A stretch of DNA of 40,157 bases from an uncultured Prevotella sp. (lineage in GTDB: Bacteria > Bacteroidota > Bacteroidia > Bacteroidales > Bacteroidaceae), in NCBI GenBank assembly GCA_944320285.1, contig CALUGX010000128.1, forward strand, positions 1 to 40,157, given 5' to 3'. Positions 1-7,976 of the stretch are shown in pieces. A program made the translations under genes and the position numbers. The notes under the pieces were generated by a model. It was not told the DNA's origin and searched no databases. It worked only from the letters and a program-made list of their open reading frames with translations. Each line of letters opens with the position of its first letter. Position 1 is the stretch's first letter.

Positions 1-2
1 TC

Positions 3-92
3 CACAGCGCCGAGCCGTGGCTCTACGAGGAATGCCTGCGCGAGAACATCCGGGCACGGGTGGAGGCTTATTATAATGAACAGAAAAAATAA
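3..92 (+). CDS. C-terminal end of an unknown protein (partial)
   Basis: An open frame enters from the left edge and stops at TAA 90-92. The 29 visible residues begin HSAEPWLYEECLRENI and end YYNEQKK. The GC-rich third positions and the mixed, soluble-looking composition resemble real coding sequence rather than a chance frame. Nothing visible allows a family assignment. The gene runs toward rpsA, which lies on the opposite strand, and its stop codon is immediately followed by a palindromic repeat (94-228). Confidence 0.6.
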   Translation, partial: HSAEPWLYEECLRENIRARVEAYYNEQKK

Positions 93-93
93 T

Positions 94-228
94 ATGAATG
101 TCCGCAAAGCGGGCATTCATCAGTAGTTAAAGTAGTTAATCGCTCCATGCGGTCGCTAAGAAGTTAAAGACATTTGCCTTATTGACAGAGTCCACTAAAA
201 AGAGGATAGGGTGATTGCGGGCATTCAT
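94..228 (+). repeat. Palindromic repeat, copy 1, with two alternative hairpins
   Basis: The element starts one base after the preceding stop codon. The left arm, atgaatgtccgc (94-105), pairs with gcgggcattcat at 109-120, giving a 12-bp stem (one G-T pair) with an AAA loop. The same 12-mer recurs exactly at 217-228, so the left arm could pair with either copy. The same outer sequence and the inner cattcatcagtagtt recur in copy 2 at 6871-6968. The right end runs into an A/T-rich tail (229-240). It could be a terminator-like 3' UTR element or a small non-autonomous repeat. No open frame is seen inside it. Confidence 0.7.
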
Positions 229-427
229 TAAAAATAAAATGACATAATATATGAAGAAAACAGAATATTTACAGCAATATTAAAGCGGATGTGTACTTTC
301 GTTACACCGGCACGGTCGGCTATGATAGCCCCGTCACCAATCGAACAATTATTATTGTAATAACACAAACGTTCTATTTTGTTTTATATCTGTTTGAGAT
401 ATTTGGCTGTTTCTGTGTTTTGAAATG

Positions 428-468
428 AAAAAGCCATATCAACACAGAGAGTGTTGATATGGCTTTTT
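428..468 (-). terminator. Intrinsic terminator of rpsA, probably bidirectional
   Basis: A perfect 18-bp stem joins 428-445 and 451-468 around a 5-base loop (agaga). One arm begins with five A and the other ends with five T, so a U-tract follows the hairpin in either direction. It lies 29 bases past the rpsA stop codon and could also end transcription from the left-edge gene. Confidence 0.9.
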
Positions 469-496
469 GTGATAATGCTATATCTTAGTCGATATT

Positions 497-2269
497 TTAT
501 TCGCCTTTTTCCATTTTTGCCTTCAGTTCGGCGAGTGCATCAATGTCACCTAAGGTTGTTCCTGCTGCAACGTTGTTGATTGTAGGAGTTTCTTCCTTCT
601 TTACTTTCTTGTTGCGCGGTGCCTTCTTAGGTTCTTCTTTGGCATCCTCAAATGTACGGCTGTGAGAAAGAATTATTCGTTTTGTTTCTTTTACAAACTC
701 AATAACCTTGAATGGCAATTCTTCTCCAAGTTGTGCTTGACTGCCGTCTTCTTTAACAAGATGTTTGGGAGTCGCGAAGCCTTCACCTCCTTCGTTAAGT
801 GCAATAACCGCACCTTTATCCATAATTTCGGTTATCTTACCGTTGTGGATTGAACCAGTGGTGTAAATCGTTTCGTAAGTGTCCCAAGGATTTTCCTCAA
901 GCTGCTTGTGTCCAAGGCTCAGCCTACGGTTCTCTTTGTCTATTTCGAGAACGACAACATCAATGTCAGCTCCGACTTGGGTAAACTCAGAAGGATGCTT
1001 AACCTTCTTTGTCCAAGACAAGTCGCTGATATGGATAAGTCCGTCTACGCCCTCTTCAAGCTCTACGAAAATACCGAAGTTGGTGAAGTTACGAACTTTA
1101 GCAGTGTGCTTACTGCCGATGGGATATTTAACCTCGATTGTTTCCCAAGGATCTTCCTTAAGCTGTTTGATGCCCAACGACATCTTGCGCTCTTCACGGT
1201 CGAGAGTGAGGATTACAGCTTCAACCTCGTCTCCAACGTGCATGAACTCTTGTGCACTACGTAAATGCTGGCTCCAGCTCATTTCTGAAACGTGGATAAG
1301 TCCTTCTACACCCGGAGCAATTTCAACGAATGCGCCGTAATCGGCAATGACAACAACTTTACCTTTAACATGGTCGCCAACTTTGAGGTTGGGATCAAGA
1401 GCGTCCCAAGGATGGGGAGTAAGTTGTTTCAAGCCAAGGGCGATACGCTTCTTCTCGTTATCAAAGTCGAGGATAACAACGTTTATCTTCTGATCCAATG
1501 CTACAACCTCGTGCGGATCGCTTACGCGGCCCCATGAAAGGTCTGTGATATGGATGAGTCCGTCTACGCCGCCAAGGTCAACAAATACACCGTATGATGT
1601 GATATTTTTGACTGTACCTTCAAGAATTTGTCCTTTCTCAAGTTTGCTGATGATTTCCCTCTTTTGTGCTTCAAGTTCAGCTTCGATAAGGGCTTTATGT
1701 GAAACGACAACATTACGGAATTCTTGATTGATCTTAACGACTTTAAACTCCATTGTCTTGCCGACAAATACGTCATAGTCACGTATGGGGTGAACGTCAA
1801 TCTGGCTTCCGGGAAGGAATGCTTCGATTCCGAATACATCAACAATCATGCCACCTTTAGTGCGACATTTGATGTATCCCTGTATAACCTCTTCATTTGC
1901 AAGGGCGGCGTTAACGCGCTCCCAGCTCTTGCTCAAGCGTGCCTTCTTGTGTGAAAGCAACAGTTGTCCTTTTTTGTCCTCTTGGTTTTCAACATACACC
2001 TCTACAGTGTCTCCAACTTTGAGGTCGGGATTGTAACGGAATTCGCTGGCTGGAATTATACCGTCGCTTTTGTAGCCGATGTTAACGACTACTTCTTTCT
2101 TGTCAATGGAAATTACGGTTCCGTCAACAACTTGGTGTTCGCTAACCTTGTTAAGGGTTTCATCGTAAGCCTTTTCGAGTTCTTCTTTGCTTACGTTTGC
2201 GTTGCTTCCATTTTCAAACTCGTCCCAGTTGAAATCTGCCAATGGTTGCACGTTCTTTAAATCTGACAT
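497..2269 (-). CDS. rpsA: 30S ribosomal protein S1
   Basis: This is a 590-residue protein built from six S1 (OB-fold) repeats at about residues 46-109, 127-192, 214-282, 299-369, 386-456 and 472-537. Repeats 3-5 carry the textbook pattern, for example ITSYGVFVDLGGVDGLIHIT and FTNFGIFVELEEGVDGLIHI, while the first two and the last are more divergent, as is usual for S1. S1 binds single-stranded mRNA on the 30S subunit and helps load structured messages. A Lys/Glu-rich tail (about 541-590) follows the last repeat. Length and repeat number match the Bacteroidetes family. The ATG at 2267-2269 is preceded by a promoter box at 2328-2335, leaving a leader of roughly 55 bases. It appears monocistronic, with its own terminator. 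Confidence 0.97.
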   Translation of the reverse strand: MSDLKNVQPLADFNWDEFENGSNANVSKEELEKAYDETLNKVSEHQVVDGTVISIDKKEVVVNIGYKSDGIIPASEFRYNPDLKVGDTVEVYVENQEDKKGQLLLSHKKARLSKSWERVNAALANEEVIQGYIKCRTKGGMIVDVFGIEAFLPGSQIDVHPIRDYDVFVGKTMEFKVVKINQEFRNVVVSHKALIEAELEAQKREIISKLEKGQILEGTVKNITSYGVFVDLGGVDGLIHITDLSWGRVSDPHEVVALDQKINVVILDFDNEKKRIALGLKQLTPHPWDALDPNLKVGDHVKGKVVVIADYGAFVEIAPGVEGLIHVSEMSWSQHLRSAQEFMHVGDEVEAVILTLDREERKMSLGIKQLKEDPWETIEVKYPIGSKHTAKVRNFTNFGIFVELEEGVDGLIHISDLSWTKKVKHPSEFTQVGADIDVVVLEIDKENRRLSLGHKQLEENPWDTYETIYTTGSIHNGKITEIMDKGAVIALNEGGEGFATPKHLVKEDGSQAQLGEELPFKVIEFVKETKRIILSHSRTFEDAKEEPKKAPRNKKVKKEETPTINNVAAGTTLGDIDALAELKAKMEKGE

Positions 2270-2327
2270 AATTTAATGATTAATTATTAATTAATAAAGT
2301 TTGACTTTATGTTATAAAAATCGGGTG

Positions 2328-2335
2328 CAAAGGTA
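2328..2335 (-). promoter_or_regulatory. rpsA promoter -7 box
   Basis: Read on the minus strand this is TACCTTTG, matching the Bacteroidetes consensus TAnnTTTG. The -33 position about 20 bases upstream is only T-rich (TTTT), not TTTG. The identical box precedes the tRNA-Asp genes at 39939-39946. Confidence 0.65.
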
Positions 2336-2412
2336 CAACCTTTGTCCTCTCTAAAATGATTTTTGTTTGTGTTTTTTCTTATAAAACAGTGTATTTATGT
2401 TTTATTAACGTT

Positions 2413-2949
2413 TTATTTTGCTTCATCAGTGGTTGCGCCTCTTAAAATAATGCTTGTAGCACCTATTGTAAAAAGCGTGCCGTCGTAAATAATCCGTCGT
2501 TCACGATCCCCTAATATTTCATTGTCCACAAATGTGCCGGTGTTGCTTGGCCCGTCGCGGAGTGTATATACCAAGCCCCCCTTCTTGTTTTTTGCAACAT
2601 TTATGACACAGTGGTTTATGTCAATACTTGGGTCGTTGGTTTCTATCGGAAGTGTTGTCTTGCTGCCTTTCATGTAACGGCCAATAGTATTGTCACCCAA
2701 TTTTAATGGTAAAACCTGTTTATAATGGAAAACGTTTTCAATGACAACAATCGCTCCATAGCCGTTGTCTTCGGTATGTTCGTTGAGGTTTTCCTCTTTT
2801 TGTGTTTCGCGAAGTTTGGATTTCCCTATTTTAATGCCGAATTGTTTTCCACAATTAGGGCATACGAAAATCAATGATTGGCCTGTTTGGTAGTTGGTTT
2901 CGTCGAATGTGATATATTCGTCACATTTCGGACATCTTACTCTTTTCAT
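2413..2949 (-). CDS. Zinc-ribbon and FHA domain protein
   Basis: This 178-residue cytoplasmic protein starts with a four-cysteine zinc ribbon (CPKC at 6-9, CPNC at 30-33, MJ0042-like). A forkhead-associated domain follows at about residues 68-172. The FHA signatures are visible: the GR of NTIGRYMKG, the S-x-x-x-N-H of PSIDINHCVI and SNTGTFVDNEIL. FHA domains bind phosphothreonine peptides, so the protein probably reads Ser/Thr phosphorylation; no kinase gene lies in the window. It begins one base after the stop of the HU-SPOR gene, so the two are almost certainly co-transcribed. The target is unknown. Confidence 0.88.
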   Translation of the reverse strand: MKRVRCPKCDEYITFDETNYQTGQSLIFVCPNCGKQFGIKIGKSKLRETQKEENLNEHTEDNGYGAIVVIENVFHYKQVLPLKLGDNTIGRYMKGSKTTLPIETNDPSIDINHCVINVAKNKKGGLVYTLRDGPSNTGTFVDNEILGDRERRIIYDGTLFTIGATSIILRGATTDEAK

Positions 2950-2950
2950 A

Positions 2951-4030
2951 TCAATTTTTTACTTGATAAACCCAAGCGTCGTAAAAATTTTCGTTACCTT
3001 GTAACTCGTTTAGTGCGTTGAAAGCCTCTTGTTGTGTCGCATAATGTCCGTAGGTGACTTTTATTGACTTATTATTTTCAGTCAACACGTTAGCTTCGTC
3101 GTAGCCTTTTTGTTTCAGTTCATCAACAAAGGCGTTTGCATTATCTTTTGTTACTTTGCTTGCAAGTACGAGACAAAAGTATTCTTTATTGTGTTGTACC
3201 TTTTTAATTGTAACATCAACTTTTATCGTGTCAGTATCCGGTTCTGTTTTTGCCTTGCTCGCTGAACCTTTGTCAGCTGTATTCAGCTTATACGTGTTCA
3301 TGTGGTTCATATGCTTCACGCTTTCGTGTCCATTTTGCAACAGTTGCTGAAGTAGCATATTATCCATATTGCTTGTTATCATATTGTCTTGTTCATTGAC
3401 AGGTGTCCCCATCACGAAAAATAAGAATACGGCAATGACGGCTGCCACTAAGTTTCTTATAGCACTTGTTCTTAATTGTTCATTTTTATTTTCATCGCTA
3501 ATGTTCTTATTATCAACAGCTTTCCCCTTGTCGCCGGATGTGATATTCACAATTTTCGCACCTTCAACAGTCCCGTTATTCGTGAGCTTATTGCTTTCAT
3601 TAGAGATTTGTTCAAGAGTTTTCATCTCAAACGAGCTAAGGCTGTATAAATCAGGTGTCAGTATCCCGGCTTCACAAGGTGTAAACTCAATGTTGCCGTC
3701 GTTGTTAAGGTATAAAGTACCAATGTCGTTCAACTCATAAGAACCGTGGTTGGCAATATGTTGCAACAATTCCTCAACTTCTCTTTCAATGCGGTTGCAC
3801 GCTTCAGGATAACTTATGTCGTAAGTCTCTGTGTATGACTGTGCTAATAGAGAATCGTTGATGTTTAACTTAGGGTTAAATCCTAATGTTCGGTATGGTG
3901 GGATAAACATATTGTCATTATCATCATACCAAGCTCCCACGTGGCTTGCTACAAAGCCGCCGAGGTTTGGTACAATAACACAATCGCTTTTCAGAAGCAG
4001 GTGCTCAATATGTTTTTCCAATTCAATCAC
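2951..4030 (-). CDS. HU-CCDC81 and SPOR domain membrane protein
   Basis: I start this 359-residue protein at GTG 4028-4030. It then begins (V/M)IELEKHIEHLLL...DCVIVPNLGGFVASH, which is how the HU-CCDC81 family begins, and a longer frame using TTG at 4064-4066 would start inside the promoter. The order is an HU/IHF-like module (about 1-130), a polar linker, one membrane segment (191-209, NLVAAVIAVFLFFVMG) and a SPOR domain (about 284-359). SPOR domains bind denuded septal peptidoglycan; HU folds bind DNA or protein. The protein is thus predicted to face the nucleoid on one side and the cell wall on the other. That fits a role linking chromosome organisation to division, which is an inference from domains. 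The FHA gene follows after one base. Confidence 0.87.
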   Translation of the reverse strand: MIELEKHIEHLLLKSDCVIVPNLGGFVASHVGAWYDDNDNMFIPPYRTLGFNPKLNINDSLLAQSYTETYDISYPEACNRIEREVEELLQHIANHGSYELNDIGTLYLNNDGNIEFTPCEAGILTPDLYSLSSFEMKTLEQISNESNKLTNNGTVEGAKIVNITSGDKGKAVDNKNISDENKNEQLRTSAIRNLVAAVIAVFLFFVMGTPVNEQDNMITSNMDNMLLQQLLQNGHESVKHMNHMNTYKLNTADKGSASKAKTEPDTDTIKVDVTIKKVQHNKEYFCLVLASKVTKDNANAFVDELKQKGYDEANVLTENNKSIKVTYGHYATQQEAFNALNELQGNENFYDAWVYQVKN

Positions 4031-4035
4031 GTATG

Positions 4036-4067
4036 CAAAAGTACTGGATTTTATTTGAAAAAACAAA
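4036..4067 (-). promoter_or_regulatory. Promoter of the HU-SPOR/FHA operon
   Basis: On the minus strand, TTTG (4064-4067) is followed after exactly 20 bases by TACTTTTG (4036-4043), a full match to the Bacteroidetes promoter. Only five bases separate the -7 box from the GTG start codon. The predicted transcription start therefore falls on or next to that codon. Confidence 0.85.
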
Positions 4068-4116
4068 TTTGGCGCAAAAAAACAGGCACAAATGGCGTAT
4101 TTCTGATATTATTTTA

Positions 4117-4124
4117 TACTTTTG
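4117..4124 (+). promoter_or_regulatory. rfbC promoter -7 box
   Basis: TACTTTTG matches TAnnTTTG and lies 22 bases before the rfbC ATG. I see no TTTG at the expected -33 distance. It is back-to-back with the HU-SPOR promoter, so about 80 bases carry both divergent promoters. Confidence 0.65.
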
Positions 4125-4146
4125 CACGCAAAATAAGTATTTTTAT

Positions 4147-4695
4147 ATGGAATACGTAAAGACTGATATTGAGGGTGTTTATATCATTACCCCGAAAGTT
4201 TTTGAAGATGCGAGAGGCTATTTTTTTGAAGCATTCAAAAACGATGAGTTCAAGGAAAATATAGGTAATGTGGACTTTATCCAAGATAATGAGTCAAAGT
4301 CGAGCCGTGGCGTTTTGCGCGGACTTCATTATCAGAAAGGAGAATATTCTCAGGCAAAGCTTGTCCGTGTCATCAAGGGATGTGTGCTTGACGTCGCTGT
4401 TGACTTGCGCAAAAGTTCGCCTACGTTCGGCCGTCATGTAATGGTTGAACTTAGCGATGAGAATAAAAAGCAGTTTTTTATTCCGAGGGGCTTCGCTCAT
4501 GGTTTTCTTGTGTTGAGCGAAGAAGCAGTTTTTACATATAAAGTTGATAATTTGTACGCTCCGAGCCACGAGGCGTCAATCCGTTTTGATGATGCCGATC
4601 TTGGTATCGATTGGCCGATGGATGCGGCTGAAATTTTGACCAGTAAAAAGGATTTGGAGGCACTGCCATTCAATAAAGCCGAATATTTTGATTAA
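4147..4695 (+). CDS. rfbC: dTDP-4-dehydrorhamnose 3,5-epimerase
   Basis: This 182-residue cupin enzyme converts dTDP-4-keto-6-deoxyglucose to dTDP-4-keto-rhamnose in dTDP-L-rhamnose synthesis. Visible signatures are SSRGVLRGLHYQ with the catalytic His at 61, GFAHGFLVLSE (His 118), the Tyr of FTYKVDNLYAP (about 131) and DLGIDWP near the end. Length is normal for the family. The ATG at 4147 gives the usual N-terminus (MEYVKTDIEGVYIITPKVFED); an in-frame extension back to 4033 would cross the -7 box and is not used. ugd starts 15 bases after the stop. The usual partners rfbA, rfbB and rfbD are not in the window. Confidence 0.95.
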   Translation: MEYVKTDIEGVYIITPKVFEDARGYFFEAFKNDEFKENIGNVDFIQDNESKSSRGVLRGLHYQKGEYSQAKLVRVIKGCVLDVAVDLRKSSPTFGRHVMVELSDENKKQFFIPRGFAHGFLVLSEEAVFTYKVDNLYAPSHEASIRFDDADLGIDWPMDAAEILTSKKDLEALPFNKAEYFD

Positions 4696-4710
4696 TTGTA
4701 ATAAATAATT

Positions 4711-6027
4711 ATGAATATAGCGATTGTAGGAACCGGATATGTAGGCTTGGTGTCAGGAGCTTGTTTTGCCGAAACAGGGGCGACAGTTACTTGTGTAGAT
4801 GTTGACGAAAAGAAAATAGAAGGGCTGAGACGTGGTGAAATACCCATTTATGAGCCGGGGCTTGACGAACTTGTCTTGAAAAATGTCAAAGCCGGTCGTC
4901 TTAAGTTTACAACGTCTTTGCCCGATGTCATAAATGATCAAGAGGTGATATTTACTGCAGTTGGTACGCCGCCGGATGAGGATGGTAGTGCGGACTTAAA
5001 ATATGTCATCCAAGTTGCCAAGACCATTGGTGAGAACATCAACCGTTACCTGATTGTTGTGACAAAAAGTACAGTTCCGGTTGGAACGTCGTTGAAAATT
5101 CATGACACAATCACCGCAGAACTTAAGAAGCGTGGTGTAAATGTGGAGTTTGATGTTGCAAGCAATCCCGAATTTTTGAAAGAAGGCAACGCCATAAAAG
5201 ATTTCATGAGCCCGGACCGCGTTGTCATCGGTGTCAACAGTGAACGTGCAAAGAAAACGCTAACCAAACTTTACAGGCCTTTTCTGATAAATAATTTCCG
5301 TGTTATTTTCATGGATATTCCAAGTGCAGAGATGACGAAGTACGCCGCAAATTCGATGCTCGCCACCAGGATAAGTTTCATGAATGACATTGCAAACCTA
5401 TGCGAACTTGTCGGTGCTGACGTCGATAAGGTCAGGGCGGGCATCGGTTCGGACACGAGAATAGGGCGTAAGTTCCTTTACGCAGGCTGCGGTTATGGCG
5501 GTTCGTGCTTTCCGAAGGACGTCAAGGCTCTTATAAAGACTGCTGATGACAACGGATATTCATTGGAGGTACTTAAGGCTGTTGAACGTGTCAACGAGAA
5601 ACAAAAGACAGTGTTGGTTAAAAAACTCGTCACAGCCTTTGGTGGTGAGTCTCTTTCTGGCAAGCGTATAGCGTTATGGGGCTTGGCTTTCAAGCCTGAG
5701 ACTGATGATATGCGTGAATCAACGGCACTCGTGGTGATACGCGAGTTGTTAAAAGCCGGGTGTGTCATAAATGTGTACGACCCTGAAGCCATGAACGAAT
5801 GCCGCCGCATCATTGGCGACAAGGTTGTCTTTTGTAATGATATGTATGAGGCTGTTGATAATGCTGAAGCGTTGATGCTGCTTACCGAGTGGAAAGAATT
5901 TCGTCTGCCTGACTGGGCGCGTGTGGGTAAGTTGATGCACCGTAAGTTAGTGCTTGACGGCAGGAATATATACGATAAGGACGATTTGGCCGAACTTGGT
6001 TTTGAGTATCATTGTATAGGAAAATGA
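4711..6027 (+). CDS. ugd: UDP-glucose 6-dehydrogenase
   Basis: This 438-residue cytoplasmic enzyme oxidises UDP-glucose to UDP-glucuronate with two NAD+, supplying uronic acid for surface polysaccharides. The N-terminal Rossmann motif is IAIVGTGYVGLVSG (residues 3-16). The central domain carries EMTKYAAN (Lys 210). The catalytic cysteine sits at about residue 266 in GCGYGGSCFPKD. A C-terminal UDP-binding domain follows, including WGLAFKPETDDMRES. It is of standard length. It is the second gene of an operon with rfbC, and its TGA overlaps the ATG of the following lipoprotein gene, implying translational coupling. A GDP-mannose dehydrogenase is less likely given the overall sequence. Confidence 0.95.
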   Translation: MNIAIVGTGYVGLVSGACFAETGATVTCVDVDEKKIEGLRRGEIPIYEPGLDELVLKNVKAGRLKFTTSLPDVINDQEVIFTAVGTPPDEDGSADLKYVIQVAKTIGENINRYLIVVTKSTVPVGTSLKIHDTITAELKKRGVNVEFDVASNPEFLKEGNAIKDFMSPDRVVIGVNSERAKKTLTKLYRPFLINNFRVIFMDIPSAEMTKYAANSMLATRISFMNDIANLCELVGADVDKVRAGIGSDTRIGRKFLYAGCGYGGSCFPKDVKALIKTADDNGYSLEVLKAVERVNEKQKTVLVKKLVTAFGGESLSGKRIALWGLAFKPETDDMRESTALVVIRELLKAGCVINVYDPEAMNECRRIIGDKVVFCNDMYEAVDNAEALMLLTEWKEFRLPDWARVGKLMHRKLVLDGRNIYDKDDLAELGFEYHCIGK

Positions 6028-6839
6028 CAAATAAAGGCACATTCTGTATTCTTTCCGTTGTCTTTGCGGTAACATTGTTTTTTGGTTGTGGCAATTCAAA
6101 CAAACGGCCAGAAGCGCCTGTCGAGGATTTGAATGCCAAGGCCATGCTTGCCGGAATATGGATTGATGCGGATGAAGAGAACGTTGTGTTCAAAATTAAA
6201 GGTGACACGATTTATTATCCGGACTCTACAACCCAGCCTGTCAAGTTTCGGATAGTGCAAGACACGATGGTGCTTATGGGCAGCACAGTGTCGAAATATC
6301 CCATTACGCATAAATCTGAACATTTGTTTGAGTTTAAGAACCAAGCTGGTGACATCGTAAAGTTGGTAAAAAGTGAAGAGCCTAACGATTCGCTTTATTT
6401 TGTCCGCCACCGTCCCATCGTGCTTAATCAAGGGAAAGTGATTAAAAGCGACACCGTAGTGACATATTCAGGACATAAATACCACAGTTACGTCCAAGTG
6501 AACCCTACAACATTCAAAGTGTACAGATCGTTTTACAACGCTGAAGGTATGGAGATTGAAAATATCTATTACGACAACATCATCCATGTCAGCTTGTTCA
6601 AAGGTGCGACAAAGTTGTTTTCAAAAGATTTCAGAAAGAATGATTTTGTAAAGGCTGTGCCCTCGTCGATGTTGAAGCAATGCGTTTTGAGTGATATACG
6701 TTTGTCTGAGACAGACGCTGATGGCTTTCATTATATCACGCAACTTGCCATTCCTGACAGTCCCAGCAGCTTTGTTGTGGAGTTGGTTATCACATTTAAT
6801 GGCAGTTTCAACATTAAGCGTTTTGAAGGGATGTCCTGA
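6024..6839 (+). CDS. Putative lipoprotein, possibly DUF4738 family
   Basis: The ATG at 6024 overlaps the ugd stop as ATGA; a TTG at 6012 in the same frame is a poorer start. The 271-residue product begins with a lipoprotein signal peptide (TFCILSVVFAVTLFFGCGNS) with the lipobox cysteine near residue 23. It should be lipidated and held in the envelope. Residues of about 40-135 form short beta-strand-like repeats (GIWIDADEENVVFKIKGDT, later KYPITHKSEHLFEF) reminiscent of lipocalin-like small lipoproteins. The second half (HKYHSYVQVNPTTFKVYRSF onward) resembles DUF4738, from memory only. Function is unknown. Co-transcription with ugd suggests an envelope role but does not prove it. A palindromic repeat follows the stop. 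Confidence 0.8.
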   Translation: MTNKGTFCILSVVFAVTLFFGCGNSNKRPEAPVEDLNAKAMLAGIWIDADEENVVFKIKGDTIYYPDSTTQPVKFRIVQDTMVLMGSTVSKYPITHKSEHLFEFKNQAGDIVKLVKSEEPNDSLYFVRHRPIVLNQGKVIKSDTVVTYSGHKYHSYVQVNPTTFKVYRSFYNAEGMEIENIYYDNIIHVSLFKGATKLFSKDFRKNDFVKAVPSSMLKQCVLSDIRLSETDADGFHYITQLAIPDSPSSFVVELVITFNGSFNIKRFEGMS

Positions 6840-6850
6840 AACCAAAGCAA

Positions 6851-7025
6851 AATAGTGAATATAAAATAATATGAATGTCTGCAAAGCCCTCATTCATCAG
6901 TAGTTGAAGACAAATGCCTTGTAAGTTTACAACCGGTAACGGTAGCAGGGCTGTTTGCAGATATTCATTAAAATAAAACCGATGCCCATACAAAAGGGTG
7001 GAGGTTTTATTTTATATTCACTATT
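6851..7025 (+). repeat. Palindromic repeat, copy 2, nested in a 19-bp perfect inverted repeat
   Basis: The inner part matches copy 1: left arm atgaatgtctgca (6871-6883) and right arm tgcagatattcat (6956-6968) pair with one mismatch. The left arm can also pair over 7 bp with cattcat at 6891-6897. The shared interior cattcatcagtagtt is at 6891-6905. Around this lies a perfect 19-bp inverted repeat (6851-6869 with 7007-7025). The right outer arm overlaps a separate hairpin, 6969-7014. It begins 11 bases after the lipoprotein stop codon. Confidence 0.75.
6969..7014 (+). terminator. Probable terminator of the rfbC-ugd-lipoprotein operon
   Basis: taaaataaaacc (6969-6980) and ggttttatttta (7003-7014) form a perfect 12-bp stem around a 22-base loop, with a U-rich 3' arm. 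It is 130 bases past the lipoprotein stop. Its 3' arm is shared with the outer inverted repeat, so the two structures exclude each other. Confidence 0.55.
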
Positions 7026-7968
7026 CTCCGTCTAAATAGCGGATGTATCAAAATACCATAATATCCATTTCTGAAGATTGCTTCATTTGGCAATCGTGTC
7101 AACACACTAAGTAGTGGTGCATAATAATTGAGTATCAATAAAATGTGTTTTCGCAAAATATGCAGCCATCATGAATTTATGTTCACACAACGGCTGCGGA
7201 TTACAATATTGATGCGCTCCTGATGCAATTTTTGAATATTGTCATTTGTTAATCAAAACTGGCATTTTTGTGTCATTTGTATATTTGGTATTTGTATGCA
7301 AAAATCAGTAAAATAGAATTCTTACAAGGCTTAAATAGCCTTTAAAGTCATGAAATATGGCAGTTAGCAACGCAAAAGGAGGCATATTATAAGATGAAAA
7401 GGCATCTTTTGCATGACTTTTTGTCCCTGAAAACGCAACAGAAACGATGTTTTGCTGCGATGGATATGTGATTTACAGCCGGCGAGTACCATAGAAAAGA
7501 TATTAAATCGGCGCATTTTATTGCACACTTAACTAACGTGGCGTGTATTAGTCATAAAATCAAGCTCTTACATTTGCACACAAAATGGGTGCATATTTTT
7601 ATGTGAAGTCTGAAAATTTATTTGTCACGGTAATTTAAATGTTAAAACAAAAGTCGGTCTGGAAGGATTTTAGCTATTTACATTACAATATGCAAACAGC
7701 ATAAAGGCAGCAGGGCGAAATTTCCACACTTTCTCAATTTATGCTCCAAAATCAGGAGGTTATCAGGCTGAAATTGTTGATATAAGCGCTATAACAGATA
7801 TTTTGATACCTGTTATAGTAAATGTAACCATATTTAAATACTGTTATTCGTAATCTAAATCGTAGAGGTATAGATGAATTTGTATGAACGCTCGTTAAAT
7901 AATAAGTGTTGAGAAACTTTTTTAATATTATTTAGTTTCAAAATTTCGCGCAAAAGTTCATAATGTAG

Positions 7969-7976
7969 TATTTTTG
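7969..7976 (+). promoter_or_regulatory. moxR/Bat operon promoter -7 box
   Basis: TATTTTTG matches TAnnTTTG and lies 38 bases before the moxR ATG. The -33 region about 20 bases upstream reads TTTCG, one change from TTTG. It probably drives the whole moxR-to-queA unit. Confidence 0.65.

Larger units (their letters stand above)
93..496. other. Intergenic region between convergent genes
   Basis: Besides the repeat (94-228) and the rpsA terminator (428-468), this 404-base stretch holds only AT-rich sequence and a small hairpin (ggcta at 318-322 with tagcc at 326-330). I see no gene or clear promoter. Confidence 0.6.

Noticed and set aside
7585..7638. 17-codon frame eight bases after a TACATTTG box
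   Set aside because: Too short to judge; no -33 element, and the same frame continues after the stop as if decayed.
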